From Zasmidium citrigriseum (Eukaryota > Ascomycota > Dothideomycetes > Mycosphaerellales > Mycosphaerellaceae), in NCBI GenBank assembly GCA_002786025.1, contig NHNW01000020.1:62001-126000 (forward strand): a DNA stretch of 64,000 bases. The letters run 5' to 3'. The first letter of the stretch is position 1. Each line of letters begins with the position of its first letter. The position numbers and the translations under genes were made by a program. This document shows, piece by piece, positions 10,921-21,287 of the stretch. The notes beneath the pieces were generated by a model. That model searched no databases, had not been told where the DNA came from, and worked only from the letters and a program-made list of their open reading frames with translations.

Positions 10921-11175
10921 GGCGGGTCGGATGTGTGAGCGCAGTCGATTCGTATATTCAGTCGAGGTGTACTATCCCGTTTTTAATGGTTTCTGGGGGG
11001 AATTGGGTGTTTTGTCTGGGAGAGTGTAGTGTTGGGGATGGATGTTGTCGCTTCAATCTTTTTGGCCGCAAAGCAAAGCTCGGACCCTTGCGCGCCCGCG
11101 TCATTGCCGACCAGCTGAGCTCCTGGCAACATTCACTCACTCACCACCTCCCACACGGCGATATCGATAATCACC
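10921..11175. promoter_or_regulatory. shared divergent upstream region of tom20 and exo84
   Basis: A 255-bp gap between two start codons on opposite strands must carry both promoters. I see no clear TATA box; this suits housekeeping genes. Confidence 0.5.
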
Positions 11176-13323
11176 ATGTCGGAGAGCAAGGGCATATCGC
11201 TGCGCCGTAAGAAGACCACCGCTGCCCGTCCGACAATATCAGGCCCGACACACCTGCAGCAAGACGACCGCAGCGCCTCCGCGAGCCGTAACAACTCGAC
11301 ATGGACCGTTACCACCCAGGACTCGGGCACCAGTGGAGCTACACCGCGGGAAAGACCTAAGCTTGGAGGCGAGCAGACCAGCGATCTTGTGAAACGCAGA
11401 TACAGCACGCGATTCACCGGTGGCCTGCCCCAAGATGGCCCTGCTCCTCCAATGCCGGCGATGCCTTCGCTGCCTGCCCAATACGCGGGAAGCGCAAGCA
11501 CGCCGGCTGGATCGAGACCGCCACCGTCGCGAGAAGGGAGGCCTTCTGAGTCTGGAAAGGGGAGGTTGAAGGTCGACATGCGTGCATTGAAGGATCCCAA
11601 CCTCCCCGTGGAGAAGTACGTTCAAAGTATCCTGGCCGACGCCTCCGAAAGCGACATCCACGCGTATCAGAAGGATCTACAGAATATCAAAGCACACACG
11701 GACTCCGACCTCCAACACAATGTTTATCAGAACCGGACACAATTCATCAAAATCTCGAAAGAGGCGGATAAGCTCAAGGGTGAAATGAGGACACTACAGA
11801 CGCTGATGGGCGAGCTGACGAGCGCATTGGGCCATGCTACCAGCGCTGCCGGTGCTGAGCTTAGTTCATCAAGCACGCTCAGCGTTGCCGACAGGAAGCG
11901 CGCCAATAGGAGCAGCGTTGCCAACTTGGAGGCCATGTGGAGCACACACTTGCAGACGTTGTGGAAGAGGGTCGAAGGCTCGCAGAAGTTCCTACCTGCT
12001 CTACCTGGACGACACATTATCATGGAGAGCCAGCGTTGGGTGGAATTGAATGCAGCGACTTGGAAACCGAGACGAAGGGTGGCACTGGTCCTGCTGAATG
12101 ATCACCTATTGATCGCGAGTGAGAAGAAAAGACCCGCAGATGCAACACCGGCTGGGAAAGGAAATCGGATGAGCATGTACAATCCTGGAGGCCAATCACA
12201 AACAACACTTGTGGCCGATCGATGTTGGCCCCTACACGATGTTTCATTGGCAGATATCAGCACTCGCTCGTCGACATCCATTGGCCATAATAATTCCAAG
12301 GAGAACAAGGCCATTGCAAATGCGATCAACGTCCGTGCTGGAAACGAGAGCTTTACTTACGCAACGTCAGATGCCACTGACAAAGCTGGTCTAATCGTCG
12401 CCTTCCGCAAAGCCCAAGAAGACCAGCGTAAGCAGCTGGCTGCGGAGCATGCTGGACGCGAGAAGGCGCTCGACGAGATGACGAGATTCACCGGCCGTGA
12501 TGCTCGCTCACTGAAGAAAGCTGCTGCAGCTGCCAACGAGCTATCCCAGGAAGATGCGAAGTTGGGTGGTTTGAGCAGAAGTAATTCAGTGCTGGTCGAT
12601 GTCGACGGGCGACCACAGAGCATTCGCTGGGTGGAGGCACAGATCGACGGACTTGATATCGACATCGCCTTGCAACGATTTGAGGACGCAGTCGGACGGG
12701 TTGAAAAGCTGCGGAAAATGGCGCGAGGTATTAAGGGCAACGCCACGGCCCAGGAAATCATCCAGTCCAAGGTCAACGAGCGTGCTGGTCGTCTGGCGAA
12801 CAGTGTCGCGCGCCAACTGGGTCAAACGAGCAGTGGAATGGAGACCACCAAGGAGAAGGTGTCCTGGTTGCTGCGACTCGGCTTTGAGGAACTTGCCCGA
12901 TCCACGTACTTGTCTAGCCGGACGGAAACGATTCGACTTCGAACAAGACAACTACCCTTTACCGGCGCACTCGAGCCGTACGTTCATGCCCTTTCCTTTA
13001 CGACCTTCACGCTGTTACTCCACACATTCAGGACGTTCAACCAGTCGTTTCCAGCCTCGAGTGGCAGTGCGGTGGTGAAGTGGGCGAAGGAAAGAGTTGA
13101 CGAATTCAATGCCGCTCTTGAACGGCAGCTGAGCAATGTCGAACGAGGAGGCGAAGTGTGGGAGACATGCATGCAGACCATCAGAGACCAGGCCATCGTT
13201 CTGTCAGAGGTTGGTGTTGATTTCAAGGGCCTTGTCGCCAGAGGGCTACTGGATAGTCCGGCGACGAATGGTCAGGCGAACGGAGCGTCCCACCGACCGG
13301 TCGGACTAGGGGTCAGCACTTAG
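11176..13323 (+). CDS. exo84: exocyst complex component EXO84
   Basis: Intronless 715-aa frame. A disordered Ser/Pro-rich N-terminus (to about 130) precedes ALKDPNLPVEKYVQ and a helical DLQNIKAHTDSDLQHNVYQN region, the Vps51/Exo84 N-terminal domain. A PH-like domain at about 255-400 follows (ESQRWVELNAATWKPRRR, VALVLLNDHLLIASEK), then C-terminal helical repeats with RWVEAQIDGLDIDIALQRF and RTRQLPFTGALEPYVHALSF. This order is that of fungal Exo84, a subunit of the eight-protein exocyst tethering secretory vesicles at the plasma membrane, important at hyphal tips. Length and domain order agree with the family. No oddities seen. Confidence 0.92.
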   Translation: MSESKGISLRRKKTTAARPTISGPTHLQQDDRSASASRNNSTWTVTTQDSGTSGATPRERPKLGGEQTSDLVKRRYSTRFTGGLPQDGPAPPMPAMPSLPAQYAGSASTPAGSRPPPSREGRPSESGKGRLKVDMRALKDPNLPVEKYVQSILADASESDIHAYQKDLQNIKAHTDSDLQHNVYQNRTQFIKISKEADKLKGEMRTLQTLMGELTSALGHATSAAGAELSSSSTLSVADRKRANRSSVANLEAMWSTHLQTLWKRVEGSQKFLPALPGRHIIMESQRWVELNAATWKPRRRVALVLLNDHLLIASEKKRPADATPAGKGNRMSMYNPGGQSQTTLVADRCWPLHDVSLADISTRSSTSIGHNNSKENKAIANAINVRAGNESFTYATSDATDKAGLIVAFRKAQEDQRKQLAAEHAGREKALDEMTRFTGRDARSLKKAAAAANELSQEDAKLGGLSRSNSVLVDVDGRPQSIRWVEAQIDGLDIDIALQRFEDAVGRVEKLRKMARGIKGNATAQEIIQSKVNERAGRLANSVARQLGQTSSGMETTKEKVSWLLRLGFEELARSTYLSSRTETIRLRTRQLPFTGALEPYVHALSFTTFTLLLHTFRTFNQSFPASSGSAVVKWAKERVDEFNAALERQLSNVERGGEVWETCMQTIRDQAIVLSEVGVDFKGLVARGLLDSPATNGQANGASHRPVGLGVST

Positions 13324-14270
13324 CATCTGATGACTGGCGTGTCCAAACACTGGAACTTCAGCCATGATCGCAATCGAGACACGCAGCCCTGATTCTGCAA
13401 GACACTCAATGGATCAGACGCCGAATCCGCGGACCGGGATAGAGGCTTTTCTGAGAGCCTTGTCCGGATCTTGCCGACGCTTATCCGGCGTAACCTCACA
13501 TCTGTGCAACGAACAGCTTTAACGGCAGGAGCACGCATTTCGATGGCGCAGCATCTAACATTAATTCGAAGAACAGAACGCACCTACCAAACCTTCATCA
13601 TCCTCGTGGTAAGTGACCTTACCTCACCGCTGACATCGTTATCGTGGTTGCGCAATTCGCTACACCGAGAGCCTCCCGAGGTACCCGCGCGGCGCCACTA
13701 GCTGACCGACAACGTTTCGTTGAGCCCGTCGCGCTGAAATCCCATCGATCAGGCTGCTGACGGCAGAATTCGCTACACCGATGCCACCGACCATCGCCGC
13801 GAACTGATGACAAGCGAGTTTGATTCTTATCAAAACTAAACTCTTTATCCGGTCAATAAGAACCCTAACTTCCCCCAAACACTCTGCCCCATGGATATCC
13901 CTTCTTTGTCCTCACGCCCTTCGACATACGTTTTCCTTGCTCTTTCATTACCTTTCGCTTTCACTTCACGAGCCTGTTCCAGGATTGACTGTCGGATTCG
14001 CGCGTTCGCTTGTGACTGCCAGATCCGGTAGAATTTGACTTCGTTTCCAAGAAGACAAGAGACAGGGCTTTTGGGTGTCCATCTCCGCTTCCTTCCGTCT
14101 GTGCCCTACACGACGGCGGCGGACATTGGTGGCAGAGGAAAAGTGGACTGGGGAGAGGCTGGAAAGTTCGAGGTTGGCTGGTGTTTGAGCTGGGGTTGTT
14201 GTTGAGGTCAAGGGGTGGGTGAGTTAGGGCGAAAGGAGGCGGGATTGCTACGACGGAGGAGAGGTTTGGT
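13324..14270. other. gene-free stretch with a 15-bp direct repeat
   Basis: No supported gene. The sequence AATTCGCTACACCGA occurs at 13,654-13,668 and again at 13,767-13,781. Nothing else notable apart from the C/T-rich leader approaching the next gene. Confidence 0.4.
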
Positions 14271-15032
14271 ATGGCTTGTGTTGTGACTACTGAGTCTTCT
14301 TGCTGCGATTTGCGAGGAGAGGGAAATATGAGTTCGATTGCGAGGCAACGGGAGTGTGATCTTGCGACGAGGGATGGACACGCTGCCGCCCCTTTTACCC
14401 TCGACGCACCGCCAACGAAGACGAAGACTTCGAAATTCCTCGCCCTCCCGCCGGAACTCCGCAATGAGATCTATAACGAACTCTTCCCGCCCGGCGGGAT
14501 TGAGCGTATTGAGCCCGTGTATCGCTTTCCGGGCTTGATGATGGCGAATAAGCAGGTTTTTCAGGAGTGCGCGGCGTTGTAGTGAGTTCATCTTCTATGG
14601 ATCGAGGGCGCTGGTTCTAGTACTAAAGTCCTGCTGCAGCTACACGAATAGCATCTTTCGCTGTCTCGACGAAACCTCCACGGTGTCTTGGTTGGTCAAT
14701 CTACCCACGAAATACTTGGAGATGATCCAAGAGGTGCGATACGATACCCGCTGGATGATCTTTGTTACGCCTTTCATTCCTGTTCCGGGGGCGGAGTGTT
14801 GGTTGGCTCAGAATCTTGTACGTTCCCTTCCTCCTAGCTTGGGTGTTGCTGACGGCGTAGACAGTTCAAGAAACTTACCGCGAGGGGGTTTGATGTCGAT
14901 CGATTGGGGGCAAGGGTTGGGGAAGATGGGGAGTATGTTGGGGAGGGGAAGTTGAAGGTCAGTTACTATTTGCAGGGGAGTGTGGAGTGGACGGATAAAC
15001 CTGGGTTGATTGCCAGTGTGAGAGGACATTGA
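14271..15032 (+). CDS. LPxELR family protein, three exons
   Basis: Exons 14271-14581, 14640-14817 and 14865-15032 (218 aa); introns of 58 and 47 nt with GTGAGT and GTACGT donors. An in-frame ATG at 14328 is an alternative start. The motif reads FLALPPELRNEIYNELF, then LMMANKQVFQECAAL, and intron 1 splits the first Tyr of YYTNSIF, the same site as in the minus-strand gene at 7276. Exon 2 has WLVNLPTKYLEMIQEVRYD; exon 3 ends with SYYLQGSVEWTDKPG, a variant of the VWTSxP ending of the right-hand array. This gene links the left and right parts of the family. Function is unknown. Confidence 0.75.
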
Positions 15033-15242
15033 GGGCGGGTTGTACTGAGGCGATTTTTGGGGTGATGTTTGTTTGAACAGACTGACATGCCGAATGCGAA
15101 ATGATTGTCATCGTTCACGCGTGGTTGATTTTCCTCACATGAACAACATAGGCACCAATGCGCTTTCTCCATCGAACATACCGCAACACGAACATCGACA
15201 TTTAGCCTCATTACAGCATCACAGAAAGACCGGCATATCACA

Positions 15243-15917
15243 ATGTCGAGGCCTATGCTGAGGCGATACGTCTACTTGAAGAAGCGGCGTCCACCGACGC
15301 GCTTCTGTCCATCCTGTCGCAAGATATACACAGCCCGCACTGGGGCACCTAGCGCACTCCCGCAAAGGCCGGGCACCGCTGATAGTGCCACGGCGTCCCA
15401 CTCGCCCTTTCTCGCCCTGCCTCGCGAACTCCGCGATCTCATCTACGAGTACACCTTCACTCTAAAGGTGGAATGGTGGATGCCGACGATCGCGCTCCGC
15501 AACGCTGGCCTTCTGGCCGCTTCTAGGCAACTCAGAGCCGAGACAACTGAGATGTACTGCCAACGATCAATCTTTGAGGTCCATTGCGACAACGCGGAAC
15601 TTGCGATCAAATGCACAATGGCCTACCTGCTGCGGATTCCGGCGGCTTACCGCATGCTCATTGAAGAAATTCATATTGAGACTGATGAGACTCCTGCCCG
15701 CCATACTGAGCTGTATATGCTTGAGGAGTTTCGGAAGGAGTATACGGAGCTAGTGAATATGTTGAGAGAGGCTTTGGATGAGGCTGGAATACGAATGAGA
15801 GACGATGTCTTTCGCGTGCCGGTGTATACTTGGACGGGATGGGTGAATGACGTTGTGTGGACGAGTAGACCGGTCGATGAGGCACCTGCAAGGGTCCGTG
15901 GGTATGTTGTGGTGTAG
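15243..15917 (+). CDS. LPxELR family protein with CxxC N-terminal extension
   Basis: Single frame of 224 aa from ATG 15243. A basic N-terminal extension (about 60 residues) contains FCPSCRKIY, a lone CxxC that could be half of a metal site. Then SPFLALPRELRDLIYEYTF, LRNAGLLAASRQLRAETTEM, a YLLRIPAAYRMLIEEIHIE segment and the ending VPVYTW...VVWTSRPVDE. All family blocks are intact and no intron is needed. It is one of four closely spaced intronless members (15.2, 16.4, 17.4 and 23.3 kb). Function is unknown. Confidence 0.78.
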   Translation: MSRPMLRRYVYLKKRRPPTRFCPSCRKIYTARTGAPSALPQRPGTADSATASHSPFLALPRELRDLIYEYTFTLKVEWWMPTIALRNAGLLAASRQLRAETTEMYCQRSIFEVHCDNAELAIKCTMAYLLRIPAAYRMLIEEIHIETDETPARHTELYMLEEFRKEYTELVNMLREALDEAGIRMRDDVFRVPVYTWTGWVNDVVWTSRPVDEAPARVRGYVVV

Positions 15918-16394
15918 GTGTCGCAGAACTTCTGGAGAACAGTTCAGGCGGGAGTCATTGTCCGATGTGAGTGGACGGGCATTCTGAGGTATGCTTTCTC
16001 CAACCTTCTTTAGCGCCGGCGTGCATCACTGGCGTCACTTTCACATGCTTGAGCGGAAAGCTTGGGCTCCTTCCTGCGCTCGTTTGTGTTTCCTCCCGAG
16101 CTTCTGTGCGACGACTAAAACTTTCCTCACCTCTCTCCTCTCTTCCACCGACTTACTGGACATCCAAGGTCGGTCTGCTTCGCGCCTACGGGCATTCGAC
16201 TTCGACAAAGATCTGACATCTCTGCAGGTCACCCAAACTGCCAAACACCGCGGCAATCGACCTGATCGTCGCCTGCCTCGCGATTACCGGCTCCATCACC
16301 CGTCAACATCAATCAACTCGGCAGCTGCTTCAGTGACAAGTTTCTGGAGACCACATCTTCGCCACATCGCGTGCAACACCACGTCGCCGCCATC

Positions 16395-16988
16395 ATGGCC
16401 TCTTCAGATACACCAGACTCGCCAAATACCCAATCACGCCTCCTTTCGCTCCCGCGCGAGCTACGCGACATCATCTACGAGTACACCTTCACAGAGACTG
16501 TTGACATCAAGGAGAGCGGTATTGCGAAGAGGAACGCGGGACTTGTGGCCACGTCGAAGCAACTTCGGGAGGAGGCTCTGAAGCTCTACTACCGGTGCAC
16601 TACGTTCGAAGCGTCAGACGAAGTCGGCTGCTTTTTGGCTAGATACGTCAAACAGTTCCTGATGCGTGGGCCAGCCGATTGTATTGAAGCAATCGAGACC
16701 ATTCACGTCTTCAAAACTAACGAAGATCCTGATATCATGGATGATGAAGATTCGGGGTTCCACCGTGACATGATGTTTAGGCAAGAGTACTACAACGTCA
16801 TGCAAGAAATGAAGGTTATGCTTCGAGACAACAAGGAACTATCCGGTTTGAGAAAGGGTTCGATCCAGGTTCCTGTCATGTGCTGGGATGGAACGGAGAG
16901 CGTAGTGGTGTGGACCAACAAGCCAATGGCTCAGGGCTTCCCTGGTTCGAAGCCTACCGCATGGAGCGATGGAGCTTGGACTGCATGA
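16395..16988 (+). CDS. LPxELR family protein
   Basis: Single frame of 197 aa from ATG 16395. It reads SRLLSLPRELRDIIYEYTF, then IAKRNAGLVATSKQLREEAL, KLYYRCTTF and a long acidic linker (NEDPDIMDDEDSG), ending VPVMCWDGTESVVVWTNKP. Blocks and spacing match the genes at 15243, 17357 and 23283. The VDIKESGIAKRNAGLVATS stretch is especially close to VDITKSGFRDRNSGLLATS in the next gene, indicating that 16395 and 17357 are a recent tandem pair. Function is unknown. Confidence 0.8.
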   Translation: MASSDTPDSPNTQSRLLSLPRELRDIIYEYTFTETVDIKESGIAKRNAGLVATSKQLREEALKLYYRCTTFEASDEVGCFLARYVKQFLMRGPADCIEAIETIHVFKTNEDPDIMDDEDSGFHRDMMFRQEYYNVMQEMKVMLRDNKELSGLRKGSIQVPVMCWDGTESVVVWTNKPMAQGFPGSKPTAWSDGAWTA

Positions 16989-17356
16989 ATACTCGGCGGC
17001 GCATTGGGTTTTGGGCTCTCTATGGACCGTAGCGGTGGCGAGTCAACGATAAAATGTGAATACTTGGGAGGAAGGGACTCGTCAATCATCACAAGTCTGC
17101 GAATGGCAATCATGTGAAGGTCGCAAAAGATATTACGCTAGTGAACGCTAGCGTAGCTCTGGTGACTGCACGTTGCCAGCCCATACGAAGATTATTGAAT
17201 GAAGACTTCGCTGCGACTCAACAACACTACTTCTAGTAGTCGCTCAGTCCCCGTACGCTGACGTCTTCCCTGCTCGAACACAGCACGTTTGGTCGCACTC
17301 CGAAGAGTCATCATCCAGCCTTGCTTCCTGCTTTCACAGAGCCAAGGACTTCGTAC

Positions 17357-17935
17357 ATGACCAGCTCCAATCTTACCGAACTCGGTATGGAGGACGAAGC
17401 TCAGCAACCGTCTTTCCTCGCCTTACCTCAAGAACTCCGTGATCTTACCTACGAGTTCGTCTTTGCCAGCGAAACAGTCGACATCACCAAGAGCGGCTTC
17501 CGCGACCGCAACTCCGGCCTACTCGCCACCTCAAGACAAGTCAGAAAGCAAACCCTTAAGCTATACTATAGACTCACCACCTTCAAATCCCCTTACCGGG
17601 ATGCTCCCTCAATCTGCCGCCAATTCTTGAGCCGAGTGGCCCCACAGCACCGTCCCTTCATCAGGAACATCCACATCTCAGACCTCAGTCCATCGTTTGA
17701 GGAAGCGATGTTGCGCTTCACATCCGTGACAGCGTTCAGACTCAGCAGCATCAGAACGGCCCGGACTTTTGACGATTCCGTGTTGGAGACGGTACGCCGA
17801 TCTGTTGCAAATGGGGGATTGGATGTCGACGGGGATGTGTTCAACACGTTGGTTCTGGCGTGGAATGGGGAGAAGAATGTGAGAGTGTGGACTTCGAGGC
17901 CTTTGTTGGAGGAGATGCCACATGTTGACTCATAA
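17357..17935 (+). CDS. LPxELR family protein
   Basis: Single frame of 192 aa from ATG 17357. SFLALPQELRDLTYEFVF has Gln for the usual Arg in the motif, then RNSGLLATSRQVRKQTLKLY, FLSRVAPQHRPFIRNIHIS, and the ending LVLAWNGEKNVRVWTSRPL. It is the nearest relative of the gene at 16395. Function is unknown. Confidence 0.8.
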   Translation: MTSSNLTELGMEDEAQQPSFLALPQELRDLTYEFVFASETVDITKSGFRDRNSGLLATSRQVRKQTLKLYYRLTTFKSPYRDAPSICRQFLSRVAPQHRPFIRNIHISDLSPSFEEAMLRFTSVTAFRLSSIRTARTFDDSVLETVRRSVANGGLDVDGDVFNTLVLAWNGEKNVRVWTSRPLLEEMPHVDS

Positions 17936-18390
17936 GACCATAGGATTTGCGCGGTGGCGTCGATGCCGTGGAGCAATGATTGGGACTGAGCATGTGGTCT
18001 TTGTGATCTGGTACTTTGAGAGCAGTTTAGCTTACTTAATGCAATTCCTCGACAATAGCAACTATGCATGACGGCATACAGCCTAGTCAATGGTCGGTTG
18101 TTTCTGCTGCGAAGGGTCTCCCGGCTGTCACATGTGAGCAGCAATCAAGTAATATCAGAACGGACTGATCAATACCAGTCCTGCCAAGGCAGTCATAGGT
18201 GGATTGCTTTGAGCTTGTCGAGATCAAATTCCTAGATAACAGCATTGCTGAAATGCAAGTACGAGGGCTCGACGCTGGTTCCAATGTTCTTCTTCGAGCA
18301 CACTTCTTCCTGATTTGTCTTTTAGCATCATAGGGCCGGGACGGTGGCGAAGACTCGTGATACTAGAATCTACAAACACTCACCATCGCC
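17936..18390. other. intergenic, no gene
   Basis: No supported gene. AT content rises here relative to the flanking genes, as in the other gaps of the 18-23 kb segment. Confidence 0.4.
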
Positions 18391-18471
18391 TATGACCTGA
18401 CCACGGAGTCGCACGTTAGCCAAATCAAACTCCCGAGCAATTGAATACGGCAAACAGTATCAGGTATAAAA
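18391..18471 (+). promoter_or_regulatory. duplicated promoter segment with TATA box (copy 1)
   Basis: Starts ATGACCTGACCACGGAGTCG and ends in TATAAAA at 18,465-18,471. A recognisable second copy stands before the pseudogene at 21288. The distance from ATGACCTGA to the TATA box is 73 nt in both copies. Confidence 0.65.
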
Positions 18472-18601
18472 GTGGCCTTCAATGTCGTAGACCATGTCTT
18501 TCTTCAGCACATCGAGTACTGGTCAACGAACGATTATACTTGGCTCACGATCTTCTACCAATTCGAAGCACTCAGACTGTCCAGACACATCTATTTCCAA
18601 C

Positions 18602-19237
18602 ATGTCTACTGTGTCAAGCATATCGACACATTCCGGCTCCTCAGCTGATGAACAAGGCTATCTCCAGCATGGACGGAGTCTGCGTGAGCATGCCCAAAAC
18701 ATTTTAAGCCTCGCGGACACTCCTCCTGCCAAAAAGGAAACCTTACTGAGAGAACTCAACACGAACAATCCGAAACGCCAGGACGAGGCCTTCGGAAAGT
18801 TTTTGAAGGATCCAGAAGCCCCCTTTACCGTGTCCGATAAAAAACAATGCATCAAGTTGATCCTCGCTATCGCAGCTATTCCGATCCAGCCCTCTGATAA
18901 ATATGTGAAAATTATCAACAACATTCATGTGAAGAGCTTTGCTGCCGACATCGAATCTCGCCATCGAGAGGCTTTCAATACGAAAGGCGAATCTCAGGTA
19001 TCAAGGGCTTCGAATCTGCTGTTTGATTATCAGGTCTTGAATGGCAAGATTCGGGACACAGAGGAGACTCTGAAAGAGGAACATGGAATCACAATCAAGC
19101 CAGGCGTGATCAAAACATGTTGTTGCTTCTGGTCGCCGAAGAAGAAGGTCGGTGAAATGGAGGTCGGGGGATATGTACAGGAGATTTGGACCTCGTTTCC
19201 CGAGAAGCTGGAGGCGAACGTTCCTGCGAGCGATTGA
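18602..19237 (+). CDS. array member lacking the LPxELR motif
   Basis: 211 aa from ATG 18602; an in-frame ATG at 18494 is only 29 nt from the start of the TATA box, so I prefer 18602. There is no LPxELRDxIYEY. The middle (KQCIKLILAIAAIPIQPSDK, YVKIINNIHVKSF) corresponds to the LPxxYRxxIxxIhV segment of the family, and the end has IKTCCCFWSP...VQEIWTSFPEK, the family's W...WTSxP module. The body aligns by eye with the broken gene at 21288, including a shared KPGVIKT/EKGVIKT step. It is thus a divergent subgroup that kept the C-terminal half and lost or rewrote the F-box-like half. Function is unknown. Confidence 0.65.
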   Translation: MSTVSSISTHSGSSADEQGYLQHGRSLREHAQNILSLADTPPAKKETLLRELNTNNPKRQDEAFGKFLKDPEAPFTVSDKKQCIKLILAIAAIPIQPSDKYVKIINNIHVKSFAADIESRHREAFNTKGESQVSRASNLLFDYQVLNGKIRDTEETLKEEHGITIKPGVIKTCCCFWSPKKKVGEMEVGGYVQEIWTSFPEKLEANVPASD

Positions 19238-19837
19238 GCGCAGCCTGTTGTGCATTTGTAATTGGGCTTGAAGTTCATTGGCTTGGTTTCGCGCGTTTTA
19301 CTGTCTACCTGTATGATTTATCGTGTTACTTTCGACTCAGCAAAGCTGGTGAGCATGCTTATTTATCTATGTATACCGATCGTGTGAGGCCCATTTAATT
19401 GAATTTTAGTACCTTCTCATTATTATTAAGTCCTAGGGTTCGTACTGTATGTGAAATGAGGTCAATACATACTGCCTATTACGTTCAGTTTCACCAGCCT
19501 TAGTGTTCCTATAGAACGAGTGTCTTCAGTAAGTACCCCGTCGAATAATTTCAACTCTTGCGAACATTGTAGGTCGATTGAGGCGAGGAGGCTAGAGGCA
19601 AGCATTGTCGAACAATCCAGAGATCTTGTGAGGTTTACAAGTAGACACGAGGAACGTTCCAGCAAGCAAGACATGCAAACATGGAAGAATATAAATTTGC
19701 GAGGCTTCTGGTATTCGTGCCTTCGTTCATCAACACTGCGAGCATACTCTAACGATCAAAGTCCCACAGCTCATCCCAAATCGAACAATCTCTCACGTCC
19801 ATTTACCGCCGGCGTTGACTTCCGTCGACTTCTTGTC
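19238..19837. promoter_or_regulatory. intergenic; TATAAAT 148 nt before the next start
   Basis: No supported gene. TATAAAT at 19,690-19,696 precedes the ATG at 19838. The frame is open upstream of 19838 and an in-frame ATG at about 19,674 exists, but it precedes this TATA box. Confidence 0.4.
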
Positions 19838-20383
19838 ATGTCCTCCTCCAACATATTAGAAAATGTCAAGGCGAAACTTCCCGCAGAGTTACAATCTTCC
19901 ATCGTCGCAGGCTTACTCAAGTATGTGTCGGAACAAGATCGCGACAAATTCAGAGCGGATTTCACTTCGGCAAACGAAAAGACCAGAAATCGATGCTATA
20001 ACAGCTTCTTCACGAATTCCACGTTCATGATCAAGGACCGGGAGGAGTTCATTGATTTCGCTCAGCATGTTGATCGCATATATCAACCTTTGATCCAAGA
20101 GATTCACCTCGGAAGCGACGAGAGAGTCGAGAAAGACATTGAAGCGCTCCTTGCAAGGACTGACATGGCTCTATTATGGAAGGCGAGAGAGCTTTCCGTT
20201 CATTACGGCGCTTTGGCGACAGATCGAAAGGTCAATTTCGAGCTTGTTGTGGAGAAGAAGAAGCTCGTAATTCCCGAGAAGGCTGTGAAAGTCAAAGTCT
20301 GGGAGTTGGAGTGCAAAGATGACGACTTGAAGAAAAAGCAAGAGGTGTGGACGACAAATCCTGCCGGTTATGCCAAATTATGA
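19838..20383 (+). CDS. array member lacking the LPxELR motif
   Basis: 181 aa from ATG 19838. The N-terminus VKAKLPAELQSSIVAGLLKY keeps only a weak echo (LPAEL) of the motif. FFTNSTFMIKDREEF matches the YxxSTF block, VDRIYQPLIQEIHLGS matches the LPxxYRxxIxxI segment, and the end has VKVWEL...QEVWTTNPAGY, the family's C-terminal module. It belongs with 18602 and 21288 in the divergent subgroup. Function is unknown. Confidence 0.65.
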   Translation: MSSSNILENVKAKLPAELQSSIVAGLLKYVSEQDRDKFRADFTSANEKTRNRCYNSFFTNSTFMIKDREEFIDFAQHVDRIYQPLIQEIHLGSDERVEKDIEALLARTDMALLWKARELSVHYGALATDRKVNFELVVEKKKLVIPEKAVKVKVWELECKDDDLKKKQEVWTTNPAGYAKL

Positions 20384-21087
20384 GAGGCCTGTCGGGCAGA
20401 CGTGATCTCTTGTATATCTGAAAGTTGATGCCTTGAGGGTGCTTCGTGGAGTTTTGGATCTATGCTTTTACGATCGTGGATGCACTGGATTGTCCATTAG
20501 CACGCATTTGTCTCTACCCTGAAATGGTCGGCTGGGCAATGGTGGCGAGCATTAGGGCGTATGTATGTGATGGTATTCGCCCAAAGCTTACACAGTCTCT
20601 AGATTCCAAGACTACCTTTCCGATGCACATTATGCGATTTCAAGTCAGCGCATTTTCTTGTCGTGGGGAGCGATCTGCTGCGAAGGAAGGCTTACTCAGC
20701 CTTGGACTTTTCAGACCGCAGCCTTGCCTAGAGGTAGCCGCAGCTCTAAGACCTGTCCACGACCGCAGGAGGGACCAAGGAGCCGATGATTGCGTAGAAA
20801 TGACATGAACGTTTGAGCGCAGGCTCTGTACAGTAACGTGGATGGGTGTCAAAAAGTCAAGTTAAGGAGCCCTCCTTCTCTTTATCCATCGTGCGGACAG
20901 TGCTTATTTCACACAGATAGCTGGAGATCACAATAATCATATATGCATGTGTATCCTTGCGCAAATCATGCGGACATGTGACATGAGTGTCATGACTTGG
21001 GCTCACGGTCTTCTCACGCGAACTCTCCATCTGTTTTGCCCTTTCGGAGACACTTCAAGCAAGCATTGCTAGACAATTCCCATCATC
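20384..21087. other. intergenic holding one copy of a duplicated segment
   Basis: No supported gene. It includes the duplicated piece at 20,691-20,746 listed separately. Confidence 0.4.
20691..20746. repeat. duplicated intergenic segment (copy 1)
   Basis: About 56 bp resembling 22,119-22,173: both contain CTCAGCCTTGG, CTTTT, GCAGCCTTGC and GTAGNNGTGGCC in the same order and spacing. It appears to be the remnant of a tandem duplication unit carrying an array gene. Confidence 0.6.
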
Positions 21088-21168
21088 CATGACCTGAGCA
21101 CGGGGTCGAATGTTAGTAATATCGAATGGTCGAGCAAGTGTATGGGACAAACAATGAAGGGTATAAGA
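21088..21168 (+). promoter_or_regulatory. duplicated promoter segment with TATA box (copy 2)
   Basis: Starts ATGACCTGAGCACGGGGTCG and ends in TATAAGA at 21,162-21,168, the same order and spacing as 18,391-18,471. It precedes a gene that is now interrupted. Confidence 0.65.
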
Positions 21169-21287
21169 ATTGAGGTTGGCATCGAGGTCTTGCTTTTCCT
21201 GCAACATTCACAGCATTCGGCAACGATCACATTTACATACTTAGCTTCATTAAAATTCTCCAACGACCACAACATCAATTCTCCAAC

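Noticed and set aside
13654..13781. 15-bp direct repeat as a transposon target duplication
   Set aside because: Only 98 bp separate the copies and nothing element-like lies between them.
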